Shown: positions 1-7,539, counted from the stretch's first letter. The stretch is DNA of 12,061 nt from Euperipatoides rowelli (GCA_003024985.2 PXIH01S0045876.1); one strand, 5' to 3'. The notes: a model not told the origin generated them from the letters alone. Program-made: numbers and translations.

Positions 1-1375
1 GAAAATAAGACCGAATATATTGTTTTAATACTTTGTTATAAGGATTAAAACAATGTAGCATTGTTGTCAATGGGTAAATTTGCAATTACTCATGACCGAT
101 GACCAATTTTTTTTTACACCTGAAAAGGGCTGGCTACTGGCTAGGGTCACTAACTTTTATGAATATTTTAATAATATTAAATATAATTGAAAGAGGAATG
201 TCTGAAGGATAATGGAGTTAATAGCAAAGAAGACAAGCAAAGTTTCAATATGTTTTTCCACATGCAGTTTTGGCCAGAGGAGGTTCCACACAAATAACTA
301 TATCATAAGATTGAAAATTTTTAGATAGCAAAAAGACTGAGTTTAGGCTGAGAGATGACAAAGTACAATAATACACAATACAATTAGCATTAATTATCAT
401 TAAACATTAAATCATGATTTTCATTTATTATTATTATTATAACAGTAGGTTAACAATGGATAGAAACCTCAGTTATTATATTGTTTCATCATATTATATA
501 ATATATAATCAAGAATTACTTTGGTAATATTTCTCTTTTTTCAATGCAATGAAAATGACTCGATTAGACAATTCCAAAAATGATAAAGTTGATCCCAATC
601 TATTTGCACTAACAACTTACTTTTGCATATCTATAACATAAAGAACTGAATTAGTTAATGCAGCTGGGAGACATAAATTATGCATTAATTTAGACAAAAG
701 TGTTAAATAAATTAAAACTAAAGTAAAAATCAGCGAAGTAGTTCATGGTTCTTTGATTGATGAAATAATGATAAATTCTTACCTATTATCAATATAGTTA
801 CTATTAAGCCTAGTGGCAATATCAATAATTCAGGTGGATTTTTTTTGATAAATAGATTAATATTCTTATAGAGCAGTTTATTTACATTGAAACTTAAAAC
901 CAACATTGTACCTTAATTTATAGGAATCAATAATTGTGCATCAATCCTAATCCAAATAAGCGAAATAATAATTATGTCTAGGCACAAATCCAAATACTGT
1001 GATTCAATAAATGTACACTCTATTACAAATAAATGTACATATTAGAGTCTAATCTTCAAATTAATCCTCAATAATCATGTCTAATCCAAATCCATTAATC
1101 CAAACAAGTGAATCAATAAATATACCTATACCATGTTTTACCAATTTATTACAGTTTGACTTATAAAGGAACCTTTAACCAGTTTATTGATTAAGTTATT
1201 TGGGTTAGTTTTGGATTAAGGTTTAAGGCAGGTTTGAAGATAAGAATAAAGTGGTCATTTACAATATTAATTACCTGAAATGGTAATGTTGTTGCTAAGC
1301 AATCTTCCCAGTAACCATCTGAATTGGAACTATATTGATATTACATATTTTTTGTACTTAAATAATATTATGAAT
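1..1375. other. AT-rich intergenic sequence
   Basis: No convincing gene, RNA or mobile element is visible. Two short overlapping open frames lie near 180-325 (one starts at an ATG at 212 and runs 38 codons; the other spans about 36 codons and ends in FWPEEVPHK), too short to call. Simple TTA repeats occur near 427-440. Confidence 0.6.
900..1130. repeat. Degenerate short-motif repeat cluster
   Basis: Variants of CAAATAAGTG / CAATAAATGTAC and AATCCAAA recur irregularly: near 952, 1004, 1026, 1101 and 1115. The same kind of motif returns near 7199, 7255, 7382 and 7434, so this may be an old, eroded tandem or interspersed repeat family. Spacing is irregular and no unit length can be fixed by eye. 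Weak call. Confidence 0.3.
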
Positions 1376-1880
1376 ACTGAAATATGGGTTTTCGATGAAA
1401 TGTCTATTGGTTACATATGTATAAAAAATATGGATCTGAACAGGCAATTAATTGTCAGTAGGTATAGACTAGCAATTCTGGGACACTTCCGGTTTGGTCA
1501 CTTCTGGATCCGGGTCAAAGGTCACTTCCTGTCCTAGCAAAAATTCAATATGGCCAACTTCTGGTTCCTGTTTCTTATAGGTTTAAAGGCATTTTAAGGA
1601 AATGACATCATATTATGATGTATTATGGGCACTATGTCCACCCATAATGCATTGCAAAATCCAAGATGGCCAACTTCCGGCTTCTGTTTCTTAAAGGTAT
1701 AAGGGCATTTTAAGACCAAAAGTGATGTAATTCAAGACGGCTGACTTCCGGCTCCTGTCCTAGAATTCTAGGAAGCTCCCATAATGCATTACAAAATCCA
1801 AGATGCCCAACTTTCGGTTCCTGTCTTAGTGTTTTAGGTTCTAGGACAATTCCGGTTTAGGTTCCTCCCACTTCCAGTCC
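1376..1880 (+). repeat. Left inverted arm of the cassette
   Basis: Reverse-complement homologous to 3155-3625. Homology starts near GAAATAT (1380) and continues through GTAGGTATA (1458-1466), the shared stretch at about 1493-1545, and the CTCCCACTTCC block near 1865-1876. It contains ACTTCCGG at 1485-1492, 1673-1680 and 1744-1751, AAGATGGC at 1663-1670, and CCCATAATGCATT blocks near 1650 and 1785. The arms differ by many point changes and small indels, so they are old or evolve freely. Confidence 0.75.
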
Positions 1881-2100
1881 CTGTCTTCTATCTAGGTCAT
1901 CTCTTGATTTTAGGTCACCTATCCATAATGCAAAGTCCAGGATGGTCGATTTCTGGTTCCTGTCTTATGTTCTAGGACAGGAAGTGATGTAATCCAAGAT
2001 GGCCAACTTCCGGCTCCTGTTTTGTCTTAGGTTCTAGGACATATTTCCCATAATGCAAAATCCAAGATGGCAGACCAGAAGTGACATCATAGGATGTGCA
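1881..2100 (+). repeat. Additional tandem units of the arm motif
   Basis: Just inside the left arm, further copies of the same building blocks occur without a counterpart in the right arm: CCATAATGCAAA with GGATGG near 1930-1945, GGAAGTGATGTAATCC with AAGATGGC (1996-2003) and ACTTCCGG (2006-2013), then TTCCCATAATGCAAAATCC with AAGATGGC (2064-2071) and AAGTGACATCATAGG. The units are 55-140 bp apart, so the block grew by duplication of a composite unit. Confidence 0.65.
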
Positions 2101-2107
2101 TAATTGT

Positions 2108-2210
2108 GTGTAAAAAAACTTAGAAAATATTTTAAAAAAAAAAAAATTTTTTAATTTATTCAAAAAAATATTTTTTGAAAAATTCAAAATTTTATAAATT
2201 TTTCAAAATG
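2108..2210. repeat. A/T-only spacer with 12-bp hairpin
   Basis: Nearly pure A/T. It includes a perfect inverted repeat, TTTTGAAAAATT at 2173-2184 and AATTTTTCAAAA at 2197-2208, with a 12-nt loop. It sits between the motif array and the promoter-like region. Confidence 0.6.
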
Positions 2211-2389
2211 GTCGACAAGATGGTGGCTATGACCCTCAAGTACTTGAAAGATGGGGTTTTAAGTGCTATCTAATTTTCATACTGGAAGTGTTGTTAGGAT
2301 AAGTTGACAGGAGGGTGTTAAGATTCAAAGACAGGTGGAAAGATGCAGACAGCTATGTAAGCATTTGCTAATTTTAACTGGAAGTGATT

Positions 2390-2510
2390 CTAATTGGTCA
2401 AAAAGTATGGGAAAGCCTCCCATTGGCTAAGCTACAGATGACGTTGCATGTGTTTCAATCTGACCGTACCAGATAAAAGCCCCATAGAATAATGATAAGT
2501 CGCTATCTTC
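2390..2510 (+). promoter_or_regulatory. Candidate Pol II promoter of the cassette gene
   Basis: Classical elements stand in order: two inverted CCAAT boxes (ATTGG at 2393-2397 and 2422-2426), a CRE-like TGACGTTG at 2439-2446, and a TATA-like ATAAAAG at 2473-2479. A start near 2503-2508 would leave a short leader before the ATG at 2544. ETS-like GGAAGTG cores lie just upstream (near 2285 and 2381). Motif order and spacing are what a compact viral or transposon promoter shows; activity is inferred. Confidence 0.45.
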
Positions 2511-2543
2511 TCTACTACCATTGAGTAAGAACCCTTCAACATT

Positions 2544-3154
2544 ATGCTTACCAAAGCCCTCACCATGATGTCAACTGAAGCCTTCACCGACAACATTACA
2601 CCAAGTGCCGCTATATTTGAAGCCCTCAATACCATACCACCTACCAACGTGAAGATTACACCAAGTGCCACAGTGGTTGAAGCCTTCTACACTGGCATTG
2701 TATCAACTACCGAGATGGAGAGTCTCATCAGTCAGGGGATTGATGGCCTGTTAATCACCCCCTGCAGATGGAGATAGTCGATCTCTAGCAGCAGATTATC
2801 AAGCAATGTAAGCTTATAGTTCTTGCTGTCACCGAGAGATATAAAATGGAGAAAGAATTAGAGGCCAAGAAAAAAGAACTCAGTACATATAAAAATATTT
2901 TCTAAGTGTTTTTATTTTATTATATATTTTATACTTATTAAATTTTTTTCTCTAAGTGTTTTTATTTTATTATATGTTTTATACTGATTATTTTTTTTCT
3001 TTTATTGATTTTAGAAAAATTCACTCCATTCAAGGCACCCCCTGAAGTCATCGCCATCTATGATGATGATTCAACAGCACCACCACCACCAGCCATAGTC
3101 AGATGTGGCATTGACTGCTGTGATGAGTTTTCCATAGAGAATTCACGCTATTGA
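2544..3154 (+). pseudogene. Unrecognised two-exon gene inside the cassette, disrupted
   Basis: I do not recognise the family. From the ATG at 2544 an open frame rich in Thr, Ala and Pro runs about 71 codons and contains a short internal repeat (ITPSAAIFEAL then ITPSATVVEAF). At the C5 tract (2758-2762) sense shifts one frame; the new frame has one TAG (2786-2788) and then a charged, heptad-like stretch that looks like a coiled coil (around MEKELEAKKKEL, to 2881). A donor CA|GTACAT at 2882/2883 and an acceptor TTTTAG|A at 3014/3015 join in frame to a second exon (KFTPFKAPPEV..., an acidic YDDD, PPPP, then CCDEF) ending with TGA at 3152-3154. The donor is weak; the alternative TAA|GTG at 2905/2906 would end the protein before the intron. 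GC content of both exons is well above the flanks, which supports former coding. Frameshift and stop suggest this copy is dead, unless the C-tract is a sequencing error. Full product would be about 160 residues, with no signal peptide or membrane segment. Confidence 0.5.
2901..2990 (+). repeat. Tandem 50-bp duplication in the presumed intron
   Basis: The 40 bp starting TCTAAGTGTTTTTATTTTAT at 2901-2940 recur at 2951-2990 with two differences (period 50). The duplication also doubles a possible donor (TAA|GTGTTT). Confidence 0.85.
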
Positions 3155-3625
3155 GCAGACCGGAAGTGGGAGGAGCCTAAACCAGAAGTGTCCTAGAAGC
3201 TAAAACACTAAGCTAAGAACCGGAAATTGGCCAGCTTGGATTTTGCAATGCATTATGTGAGCTGTCATCGAATTCTAGGACAGGAACCGGAAGTCAGCCA
3301 TCTTGGATTTTGAAATGCATTATGGTTGGACATTGTGTCCATAATACATCATAATATGATGTAATTTCCGGTAACATGCCCTTAAATCTATAAGAAACAG
3401 TAACCGGAAGTAAACCATCTTGAATTTTTTGCTAGGACAGGAAGTGACCTTTGACCCGGAACTGGAAATAGCCAAACCAGAAACTGGAAGTGTTCCAGAA
3501 CCGTTATTTTATACCTACTATTGTCATTAAGTTATAATCTGTGGTCACCATATTTGGCTCAAATGTAATTAGATCAATGATAAGCATCATTTGATCGGAA
3601 CTTGCATGGATGTGATATTTCAGTT
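3155..3625 (-). repeat. Right inverted arm of the cassette
   Basis: Reverse complement of the left arm. It contains CCGGAAGT at 3160-3167, 3287-3294 and 3404-3411, and GCCATCTT at 3297-3304. Homology to the left flank seems to continue to about 3625 (ATATTTCAG opposite CTGAAATAT). The outer end is uncertain because no target-site duplication is visible. Confidence 0.75.
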
Positions 3626-3877
3626 GGTGAAGTATGGGTTTGGATGTGAGTATGGTTAGTCTAGTCATATAAGGTTGGTCAAAATTTGCATTTAAAGGCC
3701 TCATGGAGCTCAAGAGATATGTCATAGGGCTGCCTGGGCTGTACACTTCATATACACTCAACTTTACCAAAATTATAAAGAGATACCTATCTAAATATAA
3801 CTTCAGTTGGTCTTTCAGGTTAATGTTTGTCACTTGTGATCTCAAGCATGTCTTTATTTGAACCCTATGTGAATCAA
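3626..3877. other. No gene recognised
   Basis: A minus-strand stretch without stops spans about 3504-3887 but has no ATG near its beginning, overlaps the right arm and matches no family I know. Treated as non-coding. Confidence 0.5.
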
Positions 3878-3993
3878 GCTGAAGCAATCATTGTGAATAT
3901 TTGTAGCATTGTGCTTGTCATGCTGAAACTATCGTGAATACTTGTAGGGTTATGCTTGTAATGCTCAGCAATCATTGTAAATACTTGTAGTGT
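3878..3993 (+). repeat. Three-copy tandem repeat, ~41-44 bp unit
   Basis: Units start at 3878, 3922 and 3963 with GCTGAAGCAATCATTGTGAA, GCTGAAACTATCGTGAA and GCTCAGCAATCATTGTAAA, each continuing with TACTTGTAG-like sequence and (in the first two) GCTTGT. Periods are 44 and 41. The copies are diverged. Confidence 0.75.
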
Positions 3994-4204
3994 TTCTAGT
4001 GACTAAAAATGAGACCACACCACCCAGAGATTGATTAATGGGTAAGGATGTTCAGTTTTTTAATTTTTTTTTTTTTTTTTTGTTTAATTTTAATCAAATT
4101 AAAGTTTCCCGTCATTAACAGTAATCTCTATTTTACTCATTTAATACCTTCATTTCTAATTTAAACTCTAGGTTGATAACACATCTTTTCTTCCTATCTT
4201 TCAG

Positions 4205-4384
4205 AAGAAAGACAAGTTGAAAATGAGTCTGAACAGCTCAAGCAGCGAACTCATGTCACCAGCTTGGCTTATACCAAGAATACATAGTAGCTCAGCCAAC
4301 ACACTGAACTACTCCCTCTTGGCAGTTTTTTTAATATTGTACTTTAAAAATAACAAGTTTGTGATTTTAATTAATTTTAAGTGA
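4205..4384 (+). CDS. Possible terminal exon after a strong 3' splice site
   Basis: A pyrimidine-rich tract ending CTATCTTTCAG (to 4204) is a good splice acceptor. Two frames stay open after it. One (codons from 4205, stop TGA 4382-4384, about 59 codons) begins KKDKLKMSLNSSSSELMSP and ends with a hydrophobic run (SLLAVFLILYF) that could be a C-terminal membrane or GPI-type tail. The other (codons from 4207, stop TAG 4285-4287) reads ERQVENESEQLKQRTH, a charged coiled-coil-like stretch, and has the same splice phase as the second exon of the cassette gene, so an alternative 3' exon for that gene is conceivable. GC content is higher than in the flanks. Which frame, if either, is used cannot be decided here. 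Confidence 0.3.
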   Translation, partial: KKDKLKMSLNSSSSELMSPAWLIPRIHSSSANTLNYSLLAVFLILYFKNNKFVILINFK

Positions 4385-4484
4385 TAACACATTGTTTGGG
4401 AATGTATAATAAATTAATAATGATGAAATGATTAAGATATACATTTAACAAATAGGCCACACTGAATACCTAAAAAAAGCTGTG

Positions 4485-4832
4485 TATTACCTAAAGGTCA
4501 CAAGTTCCCCACCCTAGTCTAAACCAATTCTAACCAGTGCCTAGAAACTGGAAGGACTAACTCACATTTAGTCACATGATCAAGATAGATAGCAGCTTTA
4601 TTTTTTAATTTACAGTCCTAACCTCACTGTAACCCTGAACCCTAACTCCAACTACGTGTGAAATCCACTATGCTCAAACCCTATGATAATCTTGACGTGA
4701 AATAATCCTTTTTGATCGATTTCAATAATTTTGAAGCAACTTCTGTCACCCCTTTCCATAATGATAGAAAATACATGCACAGATGTTTAACACATGGTAA
4801 ATGGGAATTAGGTGTTCCTGTTTTTAGGTACT
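4485..4832 (+). repeat. Diverged copy of the 6612-7148 element
   Basis: Collinear with the middle of the TTAA-flanked element: CTAGAAA..GGA near 4541, GATAGCAG near 4588, TTTACAGTCCTAACC at 4611-4625, AACTCCAACTA, CCCTATGATAATCT at 4679-4692, GTGAAATAATCCTTTTT, and CTGTTTTTAGG near 4818. Terminal sequences are not recognisable, so this copy is older or truncated. The orientation is the same as the second copy. Confidence 0.75.
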
Positions 4833-5151
4833 TCTAATTCTCAGTCATTCTGCCCACATGACCAAACCATCACAATCTATGTCTTTTAATCTCATCCTTG
4901 ATGATGGATTAGTTTTCACACCTTGATCATATTGTGAAATTTTAATATGATCACATAAGAAGATTGCAAGTATCACATTTGGAAAATTCAGACATGTTGC
5001 AGATGATCTCGGAACCCAGAGACTAGTTGTCCTTGGTACCTACAGCAGTTTACTGGCTCCAGGGCTTCTCTGTCCAATTAGCTGCTAAGTATATACTGTA
5101 TGCAAAGTAAACCAAATTAATAATTTCTGAAAAGATAGCATACAATCCGAC
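4833..5151. other. No feature recognised
   Basis: A 63-codon minus-strand open frame (5050-5241) reads like a hydrophobic protein but crosses the retroposon boundary and the target-site duplication, so it is taken as chance. Nothing else stands out. Confidence 0.5.
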
Positions 5152-5167
5152 AATAAAAAATGCAAGG

Positions 5168-5440
5168 TGTACTGACATTGTGCTCCAGTCAGTAGCGATG
5201 CACACTGAATACGTGTCGAAGACATATGCTGGGATTAGCACAGCTTCGTGTCCCAGCTGAGGTGGTTATGGAACATCTTTTTCCCCTGGCTTCTACCACC
5301 TTGCTAGTGTTTTTTAACCAACTACGCTGGCTCAGAAAAGGAACCTGGTCTCTAAATTACTCTAGAATACTCTTTCGTATAAATAATTATATTAACATAA
5401 AAATGGATTTACTGTGAATAACGAAAAATTATTTTTTTTT
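5168..5440 (+). ncRNA. SINE unit A
   Basis: It has a B-box-like GCTTCGTGTCC (5243-5253), which matches 9 of 11 positions of the usual GGTTCGANTCC. Hairpin 1 is GCTGGGA (5228-5234) with TCCCAGC (5251-5257). Hairpin 2 is AGGTGGT (5260-5266) with ACCACCT (5295-5301). A T5 run at 5278-5282 inside hairpin 2 could stop Pol III early. No clear A box is preserved. The 3' end is A-rich. Confidence 0.5.
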
Positions 5441-5455
5441 AAAATAAAAAAAAAA

Positions 5456-5802
5456 CTGTCTCGGTTCCATAGTCGAGCGGATTCACTTTCGCTTGATGAA
5501 CCGAAGGCATATGCTGAGGTGTACAGGTTTGCGCCTCAGCTTGGCTAGTTAAGGAACGGTTTTTTCCCTAGCTGTAACAGCTCGCTTTGGGTTTTTCCAA
5601 GTACGCTGCCCTTGTTAACATCTTAGGAACCTGTTTCTGGTGTATTAATTGTAATATAATTTGACTGCCCTTGTTAACATCTTAGGAACCTGTTTCTGGT
5701 GTATTAATTGTAAAATTATATGGCGTATTTAAATTTATTAACCTAAAAAAAAATACATCTCTTCTCCCGTTGGAGGGAAGATTTATTTAAAAAAAAAAAA
5801 AA
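5456..5802 (+). ncRNA. SINE unit B
   Basis: It has an A-box match TAGTCGAGCGG (5470-5480, fits TRGYNNANNNG) and a B-box-like GGTTTGCGCCT (5526-5536), at a spacing normal for tRNA genes with a long variable arm. Hairpin 1 is GCTGAGG (5513-5519) with CCTCAGC (5534-5540); two of its pairs differ from unit A by compensatory change. CGGTTC (5462-5467) can pair with GAACCG (5498-5503). A T6 run lies at 5560-5565. The 3' end is an A16-type tail. Confidence 0.55.
5606..5713 (+). repeat. Exact tandem duplication of 49 bp in unit B
   Basis: The 49 bp beginning CTGCCCTTGTTAACATCTTA occur identically at 5606-5654 and 5665-5713 (period 59). Their identity contrasts with the divergence of the two SINE units, so this duplication is much younger than the dimer. 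Confidence 0.9.
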
Positions 5803-5818
5803 AATAAAAAATGCAAGG

Positions 5819-6607
5819 AGAAATAAAACTGATGCAAATTATTATACTGTATATAAGATGCATTTAAATTTACCATTTTATAGTAAAAATTTGATATCCC
5901 TAAAAAATAATATTCAAAATATTATATTTTGAATAATAGTGAACTATGAAAGAATAAAGTGTAAAAACTATTGTTCCTCTTATTGTTATAAAAAATTCCA
6001 AAATTAGACTAAAAGATATTAAAATATATTCTCGTATAACTTCAATAGATTTACTATTTCTTTTACTTTGATAAAATATAAGAATTGGAGCATTTTGCAA
6101 AGAAACATTGAATAAAATATTGAAGATATAAAAAAATGTCATTGTCTGAGATGATTGTTCAAGTAGTCAGAAAGCGTTTCAATAGAATTATCATTTCTTA
6201 AAGACAGGCAGAATGGTTGAGAAGTTGCTTTTTAAAAATTTTAATTAATGTTTTCTTTATTACTCTTTCAAAATTATATTTTTATTCCTCTTCTTAAAAT
6301 TCAGCTTTATTATTTGCACGTTTTCATTTAAATTTTCTATAGAACAGATAAATTCTAAATATTTTCTTTGATAATTTTATAGGTTACGTTCATGTATTTA
6401 TTAACTTTACTTAATAGATAATAATAATATAGTCAGAAATATTTTATTTGAAATAAAATTTAAATTTCTTTGGAGAAAAATTTAAAAAAAAATGCCATTT
6501 TATTATTTGATAGTGCTTTACAAAGATATTTAAAATATCAACTAGACGATTATAAACGTTATTAGAATCCATGTATATAGGCCTATCACATGTGTTAGTA
6601 AATACAT
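5819..6607. other. AT-rich intergenic sequence
   Basis: No gene accepted. A minus-strand open frame of 80 codons (5900-6142) is rich in Ile, Phe and Tyr, as expected from random AT-rich DNA, and matches no family I know. It starts just after a CATCTCAG acceptor-like sequence (minus strand, near 6146), which keeps an exon in another frame possible but unproven. Confidence 0.5.
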
Positions 6608-7152
6608 TTAACCCTTCCACTCCATAAATGACAATGGGATTCTACCACATCACAATAATAAATAATAAAAAAAGATCACAAGATTTCTTGATTGTTTTTA
6701 CGAAAGTCTAGAAATAGGATGAATAATCCACATATTTAATCACGTTATCAAATCGGATAGCAGACTTACATTTTATTTACAGTCCTAACCTTACCATAAT
6801 CCTAACCTTATCTCCAACTATGTATTTGCTCCAACCCTATGATAATCTAGAGGTGAAATAATCCTTTTTTTTTTGATGGATTTCGAGAATTTTGGCACAA
6901 TTTCCGGCAGCCCTACCGTAATGACGAAAATATATGCGCGGGTCAAAAACGTGGCAAAATGTGGATTATTAAGCCTGTATCTAGGCAATCCTTTGTTTTT
7001 AGACAGATAATGATAGGAAGGGATAATAGTGGAATGTTTGTCAATTTGGGGTGGAAAATGAGAGATAAAAAGTAAGTATTATACCGATAAGAATCACAAC
7101 TGCAAAATTATAAATGTCGGTATTATACCGACATAGAAGTGGGAAGGGTTAA
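6608..7152 (+). mobile_element. Non-autonomous piggyBac-like element (MITE)
   Basis: The insert 6612-7148 (537 bp) is flanked by TTAA at 6608-6611 and 7149-7152. It begins CCCTTCCACTCC and ends, read inward from the right, CCCTTCCCACTTC. TTAA target duplication and ends starting with CCC followed by a T-rich terminal repeat are diagnostic of the piggyBac superfamily. No transposase is encoded, so it must depend on an enzyme elsewhere. The 7-bp core of the terminal repeat is perfect, with partial matching beyond it. A second, end-less copy of the internal sequence lies at 4485-4832. Confidence 0.7.
7114..7134. repeat. Perfect 10-bp palindrome near the right element end
   Basis: ATGTCGGTAT and ATACCGACAT are exact inverted repeats separated by one base. 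TATTATACCGA also occurs at 7078-7088, so part of the motif is doubled. Subterminal repeats of this kind can be transposase binding sites; that role is inferred. Confidence 0.7.
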
Positions 7153-7514
7153 GTCTTTGTCCTATTTACCTTAGAGTGCCATCAATGGGCACCTCATCGA
7201 ATAAATGCACCACCCCTATTTCTCAACCAAATTTAGGTAAAGTGTGCCATCACCAAACAAGTGTGCTGTCACCACTCTTAAACTTATTGATCACTCTGAA
7301 AGAAATCCTGGCTCTGCCATGCAACAGCGCCCTCTAGTTTTTACCTCATCTAAGGTTCAGGGGAGTGTTTCAATATTACCCAAATAAATGCAACATTTTG
7401 AAAAACAGTCATTTAAAGGATTCTGATTCTAGCCAAATAAGTATGCCTTGGCAGTTTTGCATTGCATTGTGGTAAATCTAAGGTTTACTAGCATGGTGCT
7501 GAACAAAGATGCAA
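7153..7514. other. Intergenic, with degenerate motif copies
   Basis: It holds four variants of an AATAAATGCACC / CAAGTGTGCTG-type motif (near 7199, 7255, 7382 and 7434), resembling the cluster at 900-1130, plus the CTCF-like site described separately. No gene is seen. Confidence 0.4.
7326..7341 (-). promoter_or_regulatory. CTCF-like binding motif
   Basis: On the minus strand AAACTAGAGGGCGCTG agrees with the widely known bilaterian CTCF core CCACTAGAGGGCGCTG at 14 of 16 positions; only the first two bases differ. Occupancy cannot be judged from sequence. Confidence 0.4.
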
Positions 7515-7539
7515 TCCTCTTCCCCTCCCCTCCCCCCCC
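7515..7539. other. Homopyrimidine tract, G-quadruplex-capable on the minus strand
   Basis: Twenty-five consecutive pyrimidines end in TCCCCTCCCCTCCCCCCCC. The minus strand has G8-A-G4-A-G4, which meets the usual four-run G4 rule; the mirror-like purine strand could also form a triplex. It ends 14 bp before the minisatellite. Confidence 0.7.

Larger units (their letters stand above)
1376..3625 (+). mobile_element. Inverted-repeat cassette with internal gene (unclassified element)
   Basis: Two arms of about 470-505 bp in opposite orientation (1376-1880 and 3155-3625) flank about 1.27 kb of internal sequence. The arms align along most of their length when one is reverse-complemented; for example 1493-1545 and 3424-3475 share the stretch around GGGTCAAAGGTCACTTCC. 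The middle is GC-richer and holds a promoter-like region at 2390-2510 and a two-exon coding candidate at 2544-3154 whose stop abuts the right arm. No transposase and no target-site duplication were found. It could be a fold-back type DNA transposon, a non-autonomous derivative, or an endogenised viral element with terminal repeats; the sequence alone does not decide. The element status is inferred from the arms. Confidence 0.5.
5152..5818 (+). mobile_element. Dimeric SINE-like retroposon with 16-bp target-site duplications
   Basis: The perfect 16-mer AATAAAAAATGCAAGG occurs at 5152-5167 and 5803-5818. The right copy directly follows a long A tract (about 5789-5804), the hallmark of LINE-mediated retroposition in the plus orientation. 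The insert (about 635 bp) consists of two diverged head-to-tail units: A (5168-5440) and B (5456-5802), joined by an A-rich linker (5441-5455). Shared landmarks are CATATGCTG (5223 and 5508), GGAAC plus a T run, CTACGCTG/GTACGCTG, GGAACCTG, and an ATTAAC..TAAAAA tail. Both units carry a tRNA-like Pol III promoter remnant. The dimer architecture recalls Alu, but the sequence is unrelated as far as I can tell. Confidence 0.75.

Noticed and set aside
1280-1537. 85-codon plus-strand frame
   Set aside because: Runs into the left inverted arm and uses its repeated motif as coding; the frame is not kept in the other arm.
3504-3887. 127-codon minus-strand stretch without stops
   Set aside because: It begins with TTG next to a stop rather than an ATG, overlaps the inverted arm and the tandem repeat, and matches nothing known to me.
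5050-5241. 63-codon minus-strand frame resembling a membrane protein
   Set aside because: It crosses the 16-bp target-site duplication and the retroposon start, so it cannot predate the insertion; composition fits chance.
5462-5540. A functional tRNA gene
   Set aside because: A-box fits but no acceptor stem or proper T-arm is formed; better explained as a tRNA-derived SINE head.
5900-6142. 80-codon minus-strand frame rich in Ile/Phe/Tyr
   Set aside because: Expected from AT-rich DNA; no motif or family resemblance.
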